From: Buttiauxella agrestis ATCC 33320
Lineage (GTDB): Bacteria; Pseudomonadota; Gammaproteobacteria; Enterobacterales; Enterobacteriaceae
Reading direction: 5' to 3'
Assembly: GCA_024169445.1 (NCBI GenBank)
Contig: JALKFA010000001.1
Location: 3,410,001-3,474,000, forward strand
DNA: 64,000 nt
The notes below the pieces were generated by a model. That model was not told the origin of the DNA, searched no databases, and saw only the letters and a program-made list of their open reading frames with translations. A program made the translations under genes and the position numbers. Shown here one piece after another: positions 1-8,035 of the stretch. Each line of letters opens with the position of its first letter. The first letter of the stretch is position 1.

Positions 1-2
1 TT

Positions 3-1223
3 ATTCAGGGCATCCGCGAGGTCTTCCTGCAAGACGATATTTTACGGACAATTTCGCGCATGGCGGTGGAAGAGACGGGGATGGGGAACATAGAGGATAA
101 GTTCACCAAAAACCGCCTTGCGGCGCTTAAAACACCGGGGCTGGAAGACCTCACCACCGGCGCGTTAAGCGGTGATAACGGCCTGACGCTGACCGAATAT
201 TCCGCGTATGGCGTGATTGGTTCGATAACGCCGACCACCAACCCCACCGAAACCATCATCAATAACAGCATCGGGATGCTGGCGGCGGGAAATACCGTGG
301 TATTCAGCCCACATCCGCGTTCGTGCAACGTTTCATTGTATGTGGTTGAATTAATTAACCACAAACTGGCAGATCTGGGCGCACCCGCCAATATGGTCGT
401 CACCGTAACGCAACCTTCTATTGATAACACCAACGCGTTAATCAACGACTCGCGTATCAATATGCTGGTGGCGACAGGCGGCCCGGCGATTGTGAAAACC
501 GTGATGTCATCGGGGAAAAAAGCCATCGGTGCTGGCGCAGGTAACCCGCCCGTGGTGGTAGATGAAACGGCAGATCTTGAAAAAGCGGCCCGCGACATCG
601 TGAAAGGATGCAGTTTCGATAACAACTTGCCGTGCATTGCGGAAAAAGAAGTGATTGTGGTGAACCAGGTGGCGGATTACTTGATTCATTGCATGAAAAA
701 AAGCGGCGCGTATTTGCTGTGTGACCCGAAACTGATTCAGCAACTGCAAACCCTGGTGTTAAACGAAAAAGGCACGGGCCCGAATACTGCTTTTGTCGGC
801 AAAGATGCACGCTACATTCTGCAACAACTGGGTGTGAATGCGCCGAGTGACACAAAAGTCATCTTAATTGAAACTGAGAAACATCATCCATTTGTGGTGC
901 ATGAACTGATGATGCCGGTGCTGCCGGTGGTGCGGGTCGACAACGTCGATGAAGCGATTGAATTAGCAGTACAAGTCGAACATGGCAACCGCCACACCGC
1001 CATCATGCACTCTACCAATGTCGACAAACTCACCAAAATGGCACGTCAGATCCAGACCACTATTTTTGTCAAAAATGGGCCGTCATATGCGGGCCTGGGC
1101 GTCGGTGGAGAAGGGTACGCAACCTTTACCATTGCCGGGCCGACCGGTGAAGGTTTGACGTCGGCGCGGGCTTTCGCCAGACATCGCCGCTGCGTGATGG
1201 TTGAAGCGCTGAACGTGCGCTGA
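3..1223 (+). CDS. CoA-acylating aldehyde dehydrogenase of the microcompartment (PduP/EutE-like), 5' end outside window
   Basis: The frame is open from base 3, so the start codon and any N-terminal encapsulation peptide lie upstream; about 406 codons are present against roughly 460-530 in the family. The enzyme converts propionaldehyde plus CoA and NAD+ to propionyl-CoA inside a microcompartment lumen. The motif FDNNLPCIAEKE carries the catalytic cysteine typical of PduP/EutE-type enzymes, and the segment MLAAGNTVVFSPHP belongs to the cofactor-binding half. The shell gene follows 11 bases later and the glycyl-radical dehydratase after that, so it is co-transcribed with the enzyme that makes its aldehyde. 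Family assignment is firm; substrate is inferred from context. Confidence 0.9.
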   Translation: MQGIREVFLQDDILRTISRMAVEETGMGNIEDKFTKNRLAALKTPGLEDLTTGALSGDNGLTLTEYSAYGVIGSITPTTNPTETIINNSIGMLAAGNTVVFSPHPRSCNVSLYVVELINHKLADLGAPANMVVTVTQPSIDNTNALINDSRINMLVATGGPAIVKTVMSSGKKAIGAGAGNPPVVVDETADLEKAARDIVKGCSFDNNLPCIAEKEVIVVNQVADYLIHCMKKSGAYLLCDPKLIQQLQTLVLNEKGTGPNTAFVGKDARYILQQLGVNAPSDTKVILIETEKHHPFVVHELMMPVLPVVRVDNVDEAIELAVQVEHGNRHTAIMHSTNVDKLTKMARQIQTTIFVKNGPSYAGLGVGGEGYATFTIAGPTGEGLTSARAFARHRRCVMVEALNVR

Positions 1224-1234
1224 GGTGCCAGAAG

Positions 1235-1534
1235 ATGAAAAAACGCATCATTAATGCACCCACACCTGAAACCCTGGCGATGCTGAAACGGCGGATGCCT
1301 AGCGAGTTCCGCTCACGTCTGGACTCGATTCGCATTGATGCGATTGGCCTGGCGATGTTGCCAATACCCGATCTCTATTTCTTTGCCGATGTCGCCAGTA
1401 AAAGTGCGCATGTTGTGGTTTCGGAAATTCATGGCAGTTGCCCACAACATGTTACCACCCTTGCCATATTTGGCGAAGTGTCAGCCGTTAATGAAGCCAT
1501 GCGATTAATAACAGACGACGTTAATACATTCTGA
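1235..1534 (+). CDS. GrpU-like BMC shell protein (PduU/EutS-type), 99 aa
   Basis: A small hexamer-forming microcompartment shell protein. Residues 33-95 follow the EutS/PduU pattern (AIGLAMLPIP, then ADVASKSAHV, then VTTLAIFGEVSAVNEAM), after about 30 N-terminal residues that are not part of the core BMC fold. There is a single cysteine, C69, in GSCPQH, where the pore-lining loop is expected. The known GrpU protein of Pectobacterium Grp microcompartments binds an Fe-S cluster at the central pore through cysteines of the hexamer, and this protein fits that type. The ribosome-binding site is the AGG just after the upstream stop codon. BMC assignment is confident; the GrpU identity rests on my recollection of the family and on context. 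Confidence 0.8.
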   Translation: MKKRIINAPTPETLAMLKRRMPSEFRSRLDSIRIDAIGLAMLPIPDLYFFADVASKSAHVVVSEIHGSCPQHVTTLAIFGEVSAVNEAMRLITDDVNTF

Positions 1535-1618
1535 GCATTTGCGATGGAAAGAATATGACTTCTCGCAGGTGATTTCTCTGAAGCCTATTAGATTAAATAA
1601 CTCATTCCGGGAGTATTT

Positions 1619-4156
1619 ATGTTAGAGAAAGGTTTTACTCATCCAACCGACCGTGTTGTCAGACTCAAAAATATGATCCTACAGGCTAAGCCTTATGTGG
1701 AATCTGAGCGTGCAGTGCTGGCAACCGAAGCTTATAAAGAAAGTGAGCAACTGCCTGCTATTATGCGTCGGGCAAAAGTGGTTGAGAAAATATTTAATGA
1801 ATTACCGGTAACGATACGTCCGGACGAATTAATTGTTGGCGCAGTGACTATTAACCCGCGCTCTACAGAGATCTGCCCGGAATTTTCTTACGACTGGGTA
1901 GAAAAAGAATTCGACACCATGGAACATCGTGTTGCCGATCCTTTCATTATTCCGAAAAAAACCGCCCAAGACCTGCATGAAGCTTTTAAATATTGGCCGG
2001 GTAAAACCACCAGCTCGCTGGCGGCATCGTATATGTCAGAAAGTACCAAAGAAAGTATGGCGGGCGGCGTGTTCACCGTAGGGAACTACTTCTACGGCGG
2101 CGTAGGTCACGTGAGTGTGGATTACGGCAAAGTGCTGAAAATCGGTTTTCGCGGCATCATCAATGAAGTGACGCGTGCGCTGGAAGCGCTCGACCGCAGC
2201 GAACCGGGGTACATCAAGAAAGAACAGTTCTATCGCGCGGTAATCATCAGCTATAACGCCGCGATTAACTTTGCTCATCGTTATGCGCAAGAAGCGACTC
2301 ACCTTGCTCAACAGGAAAGCAACCCGACGCGTAAACACGAACTTGAGCAAATTGCCCAGAACTGTAAGCGGGTACCTGAATTCGGCGCGACCACCTTCTG
2401 GGAAGCGTGCCAGACATTCTGGTTCATCCAGAGCATGTTGCAGATTGAATCCAGCGGCCACTCTATTTCCCCAGGGCGTTTCGACCAGTATATGTATCCG
2501 TATCTGGTGGCAGACCAAGCTATCTCCAAAGAGTTTGCTCAGGAACTGGTGGACTGCTGCTGGATCAAACTTAACGACATCAACAAAACGCGTGATGAAG
2601 TCTCCGCGCAGGCCTTTGCCGGTTATGCGGTGTTCCAGAATTTATGCGTCGGCGGCCAGACCGAAGATGGGCTGGATGCCACCAACGACCTGAGCTACAT
2701 GTGTATGGAAGCGACTGCCCACGTTCGCTTGCCGCAACCGTCGTTCTCGATTCGCGTCTGGCAAGGTTCGCCTGATACCTTCCTGTATCGTGCTTGTGAA
2801 CTGGTGCGTTTGGGGCTGGGTGTACCAGCAATGTACAACGATGAAGTGATCATTCCGGCGCTACAAAACCGTGGCGTATCGCTACGTGATGCGCGTGATT
2901 ACTGCATTATCGGCTGCGTTGAACCACAAGCCCCACATCGCACCGAAGGCTGGCACGATGCGGCATTCTTTAACGTGGCAAAAGTGCTGGAAATCACCCT
3001 CAACAACGGGCGTGCCGGTAGCAAACAACTCGGCCCTGTGACCGGAGAAATGACCCAGTACACCAACATTGACGATTTCTATACCGCGTTCAGCAAACAG
3101 ATGGCGCACTTTGTTCATCAACTGGTTGAAGCGTGTAACAGCGTCGATATTGCGCATGGCGAACGTTGCCCGTTGCCGTTCTTGTCGGCATTGGTGGATG
3201 ACTGTATCGGGCGCGGTAAATCTTTGCAGGAAGGCGGGGCAATCTATAATTTCACCGGCCCGCAGGCATTTGGTATCGCTGATACCGGTGATTCGGTTTA
3301 TGCCATCCAGAAGCAGGTATTTGAAGACCGCAAACTGACGCTCAGTGAACTGAAAGGGGCGCTGGATGCCAACTTTGGCCATCAGGTGGGCAGTGTGGCA
3401 GCGAAATCCTCTTTGGGTGAACAAGACGTCTACGAAGTGGTAAAACGCATTATTGATAGCCACGGCTCGCTTGATGCGGCGGCGATTAAAAACGAAGTTT
3501 ACCGCCAGCTTGCCAACGTATCTGCGGCTCCAGCAGCCAGCGGCAACAATTCCCGTTTTGAAGAAATTCGCCATATTCTGGAAAACACACCGTGCTTCGG
3601 TAACGACATTGACGATGTTGATTTCGTGGCGCGTCGCTGTGCGCTGATTTACTGCCAGGAAGTGGAGAAATATACCAATCCGCGCGGCGGCCAGTTCCAG
3701 GCAGGCATCTATCCGGTTTCGGCTAACGTGCTGTTTGGTAAAGATGTGAGTGCGCTGCCGGACGGACGCCTGGCGAAAGAACCATTGGCGGATGGCGTTT
3801 CTCCGCGCCAGGGTAAAGACACCTTTGGCCCTACGGCGGCGGCAAATTCGGTGGCAAAACTCGACCACTTTATTGCTTCTAACGGAACGCTCTACAACCA
3901 GAAATTCCTGCCATCCTCTTTGGCGGGGGAAAACGGTTTGCGCCACTTCAGTGGCCTGGTGAGAAACTACTTCGACAAAAAAGGGATGCACGTTCAATTT
4001 AACGTTATTGACCGTAACACCCTGGTGGAAGCGCAAAAAAATCCTCAGCAGCATCAGGATTTGGTGGTGCGCGTCGCCGGATACAGTGCGCAGTTTGTGG
4101 TGCTGGCGAAGGAAGTTCAGGACGATATTATTAGCCGTACCGAGCAACAGCTTTAA
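1619..4156 (+). CDS. B12-independent glycyl-radical diol (1,2-propanediol/glycerol) dehydratase
   Basis: An 845-residue glycyl-radical enzyme that dehydrates a vicinal diol to an aldehyde. The C-terminal radical loop reads VRVAGYSAQF with the radical glycine at G821, and the catalytic site is GCVEPQ with C433 and E435. H164 (GGVGHVS), H281-S282 (SSGHSIS) and D447 (GWHD) fall at the same positions I recall for the active site of the Clostridium butyricum glycerol dehydratase. This makes a diol dehydratase far more likely than choline TMA-lyase or pyruvate formate-lyase. GGGAG just before the ATG is a good ribosome-binding site. Propanediol rather than glycerol is inferred from the GrpU-type shell context. 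Confidence 0.93.
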   Translation: MLEKGFTHPTDRVVRLKNMILQAKPYVESERAVLATEAYKESEQLPAIMRRAKVVEKIFNELPVTIRPDELIVGAVTINPRSTEICPEFSYDWVEKEFDTMEHRVADPFIIPKKTAQDLHEAFKYWPGKTTSSLAASYMSESTKESMAGGVFTVGNYFYGGVGHVSVDYGKVLKIGFRGIINEVTRALEALDRSEPGYIKKEQFYRAVIISYNAAINFAHRYAQEATHLAQQESNPTRKHELEQIAQNCKRVPEFGATTFWEACQTFWFIQSMLQIESSGHSISPGRFDQYMYPYLVADQAISKEFAQELVDCCWIKLNDINKTRDEVSAQAFAGYAVFQNLCVGGQTEDGLDATNDLSYMCMEATAHVRLPQPSFSIRVWQGSPDTFLYRACELVRLGLGVPAMYNDEVIIPALQNRGVSLRDARDYCIIGCVEPQAPHRTEGWHDAAFFNVAKVLEITLNNGRAGSKQLGPVTGEMTQYTNIDDFYTAFSKQMAHFVHQLVEACNSVDIAHGERCPLPFLSALVDDCIGRGKSLQEGGAIYNFTGPQAFGIADTGDSVYAIQKQVFEDRKLTLSELKGALDANFGHQVGSVAAKSSLGEQDVYEVVKRIIDSHGSLDAAAIKNEVYRQLANVSAAPAASGNNSRFEEIRHILENTPCFGNDIDDVDFVARRCALIYCQEVEKYTNPRGGQFQAGIYPVSANVLFGKDVSALPDGRLAKEPLADGVSPRQGKDTFGPTAAANSVAKLDHFIASNGTLYNQKFLPSSLAGENGLRHFSGLVRNYFDKKGMHVQFNVIDRNTLVEAQKNPQQHQDLVVRVAGYSAQFVVLAKEVQDDIISRTEQQL

Positions 4157-4165
4157 TTAATATTT

Positions 4166-4363
4166 ATACCCGTCATCCTTCAAGCTGCAGGGGTGTTGGC
4201 TGCACTCACTAACCCCAGTCACTTACTCAAGTAAGCTCCTGGGGATTATGAGCCTAGTCCATGAGGCTCACCCTTCGGGCCAGCGCAAGCGCTGTTCAAA
4301 TCTGTTCCAGACAGATTTGTTGCTCCCTTGCCGCCTACCTGCAACTCGAATGCTAACGGGTAT
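4166..4363 (+). repeat. ERIC element with an internal insertion of about 70 bp
   Basis: The ends are perfect 8-base inverted repeats, ATACCCGT at 4166 and ACGGGTAT ending at 4363. The ERIC core CCCCAGTCACTTACTCAAGT and GGGGATT lie near 4216-4248, and the right end CCTGCAACTCGAA is at 4339-4350. The total is 198 bp, against about 127 bp for a standard ERIC. The extra segment, roughly 4250-4322, contains three short hairpins (GAGCCT/AGGCTC, AGCGC/GCGCT, AAATCTGT/ACAGATTT). ERICs with internal inserts of this size are known. It lies between dehydratase and activase, inside the presumed operon. Confidence 0.92.
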
Positions 4364-4418
4364 CGAACCTGTGGGTCACATGACCCTTTTATTAATTGCT
4401 GCTTAGGGCGTGAGCAAT

Positions 4419-5342
4419 ATGCTAAATAATAAAGTCGATGACCAAATGGAAGGCGTGTTATTTAATATTCAGCGCTATTCTTTGCATGATGGCCCCGGCA
4501 TTCGCACCATTCCTTTTTTAAAAGGATGCCCATTATCATGTAAGTGGTGCAGTAATCCAGAATCACAACGGCCACAACCGGAATTAATCTTTAAAAAGAA
4601 TGACTGTATTCGTTGTGGCAAATGTGTGGATATTTGCCCGCAGCGAGCATTATCAGTCACCCATCCTTATTTCATTGACCGTTCAGCTTGTATTCAGTGC
4701 GGGAAATGCTGCGAAGTTTGCCCAACTCAGGCTCTGGAAATGAAAGGTAAACGCATGACGGTGGCTGACGTAATGCGTGAATTACAAAAAGAGGAAAATC
4801 TCTACCGGCGTTCAGGTGGCGGTATTACGCTATCTGGCGGCGAACCGCTGGCACAACCGGAGTTCGCTCGTGAATTACTGAAAGCGTGCAAGGCAAAGGG
4901 TTGGCACACCGCCATTGAAACAACTGGTTTTACTCAACCTGAAGTGATTGATGAAGTATTCCCGTATGTTGACCTCGCACTGGCTGATATCAAGGCGATT
5001 AATCCCACAGTGCATCTCAGTAACACCGGTGTGGATAACCGCCGCATTCTTGAAAACCTGATCAGAATGTCGTTTATCACCAAAGTGATTGTCCGTATTC
5101 CGGTGGTTCAGGGCGTAAACGACAATATCGAAGAGATTCGCAGTATCGGTGAGTTTGCCCGGCTAATGTCGAATGTCGACACCATTCATTTATTGCCTTA
5201 TCACTCTTACGGCGAAAATAAATATCAGCTTTTAGGCCGTATTTATCCGCTGGGTGATGTTCAAAAAATAAGTGAAGATAAAATGACACTATTAAAGAAT
5301 GAAATAGAGTCATTAGGGTTTCAATGCCATATCGGCGGTTAG
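4419..5342 (+). CDS. Glycyl-radical enzyme activating enzyme (radical SAM), diol dehydratase activase
   Basis: Uses SAM and a reduced 4Fe-4S cluster to generate the glycyl radical on the upstream dehydratase. The radical-SAM motif is GCPLSCKWC (C-x3-C-x2-C) near residue 40. It is followed by two ferredoxin-type cluster motifs, CIRCGKCVDICP and CIQCGKCCEVCP, the usual insertion in this activase family, and by the SAM-binding motif LSGGEPL. I place the start at the ATG at 4419 (307 aa), 10 bases after an AGGG. A GTG at 4410 would add three residues but has no spaced ribosome-binding site. The ERIC element separates it from the dehydratase gene. Confidence 0.93.
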   Translation: MLNNKVDDQMEGVLFNIQRYSLHDGPGIRTIPFLKGCPLSCKWCSNPESQRPQPELIFKKNDCIRCGKCVDICPQRALSVTHPYFIDRSACIQCGKCCEVCPTQALEMKGKRMTVADVMRELQKEENLYRRSGGGITLSGGEPLAQPEFARELLKACKAKGWHTAIETTGFTQPEVIDEVFPYVDLALADIKAINPTVHLSNTGVDNRRILENLIRMSFITKVIVRIPVVQGVNDNIEEIRSIGEFARLMSNVDTIHLLPYHSYGENKYQLLGRIYPLGDVQKISEDKMTLLKNEIESLGFQCHIGG

Positions 5343-5379
5343 TCGATATATGAATAATCAATCACAAACAGGGTAACCT

Positions 5380-6189
5380 ATGAACGATTCACTCAGAGCC
5401 CAATGCACCGCAGAATTTCTCGGCACCGGATTGTTTATGTTTTTTGGTATCAGTTGCCTGGCGGCAGTCAAAGTTGCTGGTGCGAGTTTTGGTTTGTGGG
5501 AAATATGTATTGTCTGGGGGTTGGCCATCTCGCTGGCGGTCTATTTAACTGCTGGGATCTCCGGTGCGCATCTTAACCCGGCGATTACCATTGCATTATG
5601 GTTATTCGCCTGCTTCCCGGCGCGCAAAGTGCTCCCATACAGCATTGCCCAAATTGCCGGTGCTTTTGGCGGCGCAATGCTCGCTTATCTGATGTATCAC
5701 AACCTTTTCACGGACTATGAAACCGCACATCACATGGTTCGGGGTAGCGTAGATAGCCTGCAATTAGCCAGCATTTTCAGTACCTTCCCGTCGCCAGCTA
5801 TTAGCGTCTGGCAAGCTGCGTTTGTAGAAATCGTCATCACTTCTATGCTGATGGGTTTGATTATGGCGCTGACAGATGATGGAAACGGCGTACCGCGCGG
5901 CCCATTAGGCCCATTGTTAATTGGTATTCTGGTGGCAGTTATTGGAGCGGCGACCGCACCATTGACCGGGTTTGCGATGAATCCTGCTCGTGATTTTGGT
6001 CCTAAATTATTTACGTTCTTCGCCGGTTGGGGAGAGGTATCAATGACCGGTGGCCGTGATATTCCTTATTTCATTGTGCCGATAGTCGCGCCCATTATTG
6101 GTGCCTGTCTTGGGGCGGCAATCTATCGCTTCGGTATCGCGAGGAATTTGCCGTGTAATACGTGCAAGGTGGAGGATAGCCAATTGTAG
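5380..6189 (+). CDS. Aquaglyceroporin (GlpF/PduF-like propanediol facilitator)
   Basis: A 269-residue MIP-family channel with six predicted membrane helices and two NPA half-helices, GAHLNPAITI and AMNPARDFGP. The aspartate after the second NPAR marks glycerol-type channels rather than water-only ones. It starts 37 bases after the activase stop, with AGGGTAAC as ribosome-binding site, so it is probably the last gene of the plus-strand operon. By context it lets 1,2-propanediol or glycerol into the cell, as PduF does for the B12-dependent pathway. Substrate preference is an inference. Confidence 0.9.
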   Translation: MNDSLRAQCTAEFLGTGLFMFFGISCLAAVKVAGASFGLWEICIVWGLAISLAVYLTAGISGAHLNPAITIALWLFACFPARKVLPYSIAQIAGAFGGAMLAYLMYHNLFTDYETAHHMVRGSVDSLQLASIFSTFPSPAISVWQAAFVEIVITSMLMGLIMALTDDGNGVPRGPLGPLLIGILVAVIGAATAPLTGFAMNPARDFGPKLFTFFAGWGEVSMTGGRDIPYFIVPIVAPIIGACLGAAIYRFGIARNLPCNTCKVEDSQL

Positions 6190-6203
6190 TTTACGAGATG
6201 CAG

Positions 6204-6293
6204 CGTCGGATGGCGCTGCGCTTATCTGACCTACGCGGTTTCATAAGTCTTTGTTTTCATAGGGTGGATAAGCGCGAGCGCGCCATCCACCAT
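6204..6293. repeat. REP/BIME pair between convergent operons
   Basis: Two imperfect palindromes. The first (6204-6235) has GTCGGATGGCGC with GCTTATCTGACC; the second (6262-6293) has GGGTGGATAAGCGC with GCGCCATCCACC. The same two palindrome types recur throughout the window. They lie where the plus-strand Grp operon meets the minus-strand shell/metK genes and may act as a bidirectional transcript boundary. Confidence 0.8.
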
Positions 6294-6311
6294 TACCAGG
6301 CGACTCACGGC

Positions 6312-6716
6312 TTAGCGCTTTTTATGTTTCCCTGAACCCGGCTTTTTCTTGCTTTCGTCTTCTAACATCACTATCGGTATTTCAAGACTGACCACCGGCG
6401 GTGCTTGTTGCGTTTTTACCGGCGCAAACCCCACGGTATCGGCGGAGTGAATAAAGTTATCAATACCCTCGGCGGTGCGCGCGATAACCCGATGAGCGTA
6501 AACCGTGCTCACTTTGTTCGCCGCCGCTACACCTGCGGCAACCGCCGCATTAATCGAGCCTACATCGCCTTCAAATTTGACGGTGACCATGCCGCCACCT
6601 TTAGTCAGTTCATAACCTACCAACTGGACATTGGCGGATTTCATCGCGGCATCAGCGGCTTCGATTGCCGCCGCCAGCCCAATGGTTTCAATCAAACCTA
6701 TACTTTGCCCGGACAT
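6312..6716 (-). CDS. BMC-H shell protein with basic C-terminal extension
   Basis: A 134-residue microcompartment shell protein. Residues 1-90 form one BMC domain like PduA/EutM: IGLIETIGLAAAIEAADAAM, VGYELTKGGGMVTVKFEGDV, then VIARTAEGID. About 40 residues follow, including a proline/valine linker and a lysine-rich end, KKKPGSGKHKKR. Standard PduA-type proteins end near residue 95. The ribosome-binding site AGGAG lies 6 bases before the ATG, and the gene starts 27 bases after the metK stop, so the two form a unit. The tail is a candidate for cargo or nucleic-acid contact; that role is speculative. Confidence 0.9.
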   Translation of the reverse strand: MSGQSIGLIETIGLAAAIEAADAAMKSANVQLVGYELTKGGGMVTVKFEGDVGSINAAVAAGVAAANKVSTVYAHRVIARTAEGIDNFIHSADTVGFAPVKTQQAPPVVSLEIPIVMLEDESKKKPGSGKHKKR

Positions 6717-6743
6717 AACGTTCTCCTGTGAAAAACTTTGGGG

Positions 6744-7892
6744 TTAGCGCGCATCAGCGCGCAGAACCGCTGCTTTATCTGTTTTTTCCCATGGGAAAAT
6801 ATCCCGGCCAAAATGGCCGTAGCAGGCGGTTTGACGATAACGTGGCACCAGCAAATCCAGCGATTTTATGATGCCGTAAACGCTGAGATCAAAATGACGA
6901 GCGACCCGCTCCTGAAGGGTACTGGCGGCCAGTATCCCGCTGCCAAAAGTATTAATACGAATCGACACGGGGCGAGGCAGACCGATAGCCCACGCCAGCT
7001 GGACTTCACAACGTGCCGCAAGACCTGCCGCGACAATATTCTTCGCCACATAACGCGCCGCATAGGCAGCTGAACGGTCAACTTTTGAGGGATCTTTTCC
7101 TGAAAAAGCGCCACCGCCGTGGCAAGCCGCTCCGCCGTAGGTATCGACAATAATTTTTCTCCCCGTCAGGCCGCAATCACCCACCGGGCCACCAATCACA
7201 AAGCGCCCGGCGGGGTTAATCAGAAAACGGGTTTGCGGGGTAAGCCACTGAGCAGGAATCACCGGTTTTACAATCTCTTCAATAACCGCTTCGCGCAGTT
7301 GCTCCAGTGAAATATCCGGGTGGTGCTGCGTGGAAACCACAATTGTATCTGCCGCCTGGATCTGGCCGTTGCAATAACGCAGCGTCACCTGGCTTTTGGC
7401 GTCCGGCAGCAGGAAGGGCAGTCGTCTGGACTTGCGCAACATCGCTTGTCGCGCCATTAAACGATGAGCGTAAACCAGCGTTGCGGGCATCGCTTCGGGG
7501 GTTTCGTTACAGGCAAAACCAAAGGTGATCCCTTGATCGCCTGCGCCGAGTAATTCGCGAGTGGAGCCCGCAATACCGCTGGCAATATCAGAAGATTGTT
7601 TACCGAGAATATTCAGCACGCCGCAGGTATTACCGTCAAAACCGAGATCGGAATGGTCATAACCAATGGCTTTAATCGTGTTGCGCACGATGGTTTCAAC
7701 ATCCACCACCGCAGAGGATGCGATTTCCCCGGCCACGATGGCGATACCGGTTTTCACCATGCACTCGCAGGCGACTTTTGACCACGGATCCTGGAGCAGA
7801 TACGCGTCCAGAATGGCATCGGCAATCTGGTCAGCCATTTTGTCCGGGTGCCCTTCGGCCACGGATTCGGAGGTAAATAGATAATCGTCCAA
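6744..7892 (-). CDS. metK: S-adenosylmethionine synthetase inside the Grp locus (second MetK)
   Basis: A 382-residue MetK homologue making SAM from ATP and methionine. Family motifs are intact: [13 protein letters not shown] at the N-terminus, [10 protein letters not shown] in the middle, and [17 protein letters not shown], the phosphate-binding segment. The only start that keeps the essential N-terminus is TTG at 7892; no upstream ATG is in frame nearby. An enterobacterium needs only one chromosomal metK, which sits elsewhere in known genomes, so this is presumably an additional copy. The likely job is to supply SAM for the radical-SAM activase of the dehydratase. Enzyme identity is firm; the dedicated role is inferred. 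Confidence 0.92.
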   Translation of the reverse strand: MDDYLFTSESVAEGHPDKMADQIADAILDAYLLQDPWSKVACECMVKTGIAIVAGEIASSAVVDVETIVRNTIKAIGYDHSDLGFDGNTCGVLNILGKQSSDIASGIAGSTRELLGAGDQGITFGFACNETPEAMPATLVYAHRLMARQAMLRKSRRLPFLLPDAKSQVTLRYCNGQIQAADTIVVSTQHHPDISLEQLREAVIEEIVKPVIPAQWLTPQTRFLINPAGRFVIGGPVGDCGLTGRKIIVDTYGGAACHGGGAFSGKDPSKVDRSAAYAARYVAKNIVAAGLAARCEVQLAWAIGLPRPVSIRINTFGSGILAASTLQERVARHFDLSVYGIIKSLDLLVPRYRQTACYGHFGRDIFPWEKTDKAAVLRADAR

Positions 7893-7991
7893 AGGGGATC
7901 CACTCTGAAAAACAGGATTTCTCCATCTTAGAGGGCAAGGCTGGCTACAGAGGTAAACTATCTTGTTGGCATGGTGGACTTTTTTGCTTTA

Positions 7992-8029
7992 CCCACAACG
8001 CCTTGCGCAATATTGCCAAGGCGAGTGGG
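7992..8029. promoter_or_regulatory. Extended inverted repeat between response regulator and metK
   Basis: A nested palindrome. CCCAC at 7992-7996 pairs with GTGGG at 8025-8029, CGCCTTG at 7999-8005 pairs with CAAGGCG at 8017-8023, and the centre is GCAATATTGC. On the minus strand it follows the response-regulator stop but no U-run follows, so it is not a standard terminator. It sits where a metK/shell promoter is needed and could be an operator or a processing hairpin. Confidence 0.55.
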
Positions 8030-8035
8030 GGGCGA

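Noticed and set aside
2882-4147. 421-codon open frame on the minus strand
   Set aside because: It lies wholly opposite the glycyl-radical dehydratase, whose active-site motifs are intact; the antisense frame has no recognisable domain.
1619-4156. Choline TMA-lyase (CutC) as identity of the glycyl-radical enzyme
   Set aside because: H164, H281, S282 and D447 match the diol dehydratase active site, and the neighbouring aquaglyceroporin and GrpU-type shell fit propanediol use.
4250-4322. Small RNA gene in the hairpin-rich segment between dehydratase and activase
   Set aside because: The segment is explained as an internal insertion of an ERIC element with matching terminal repeats.
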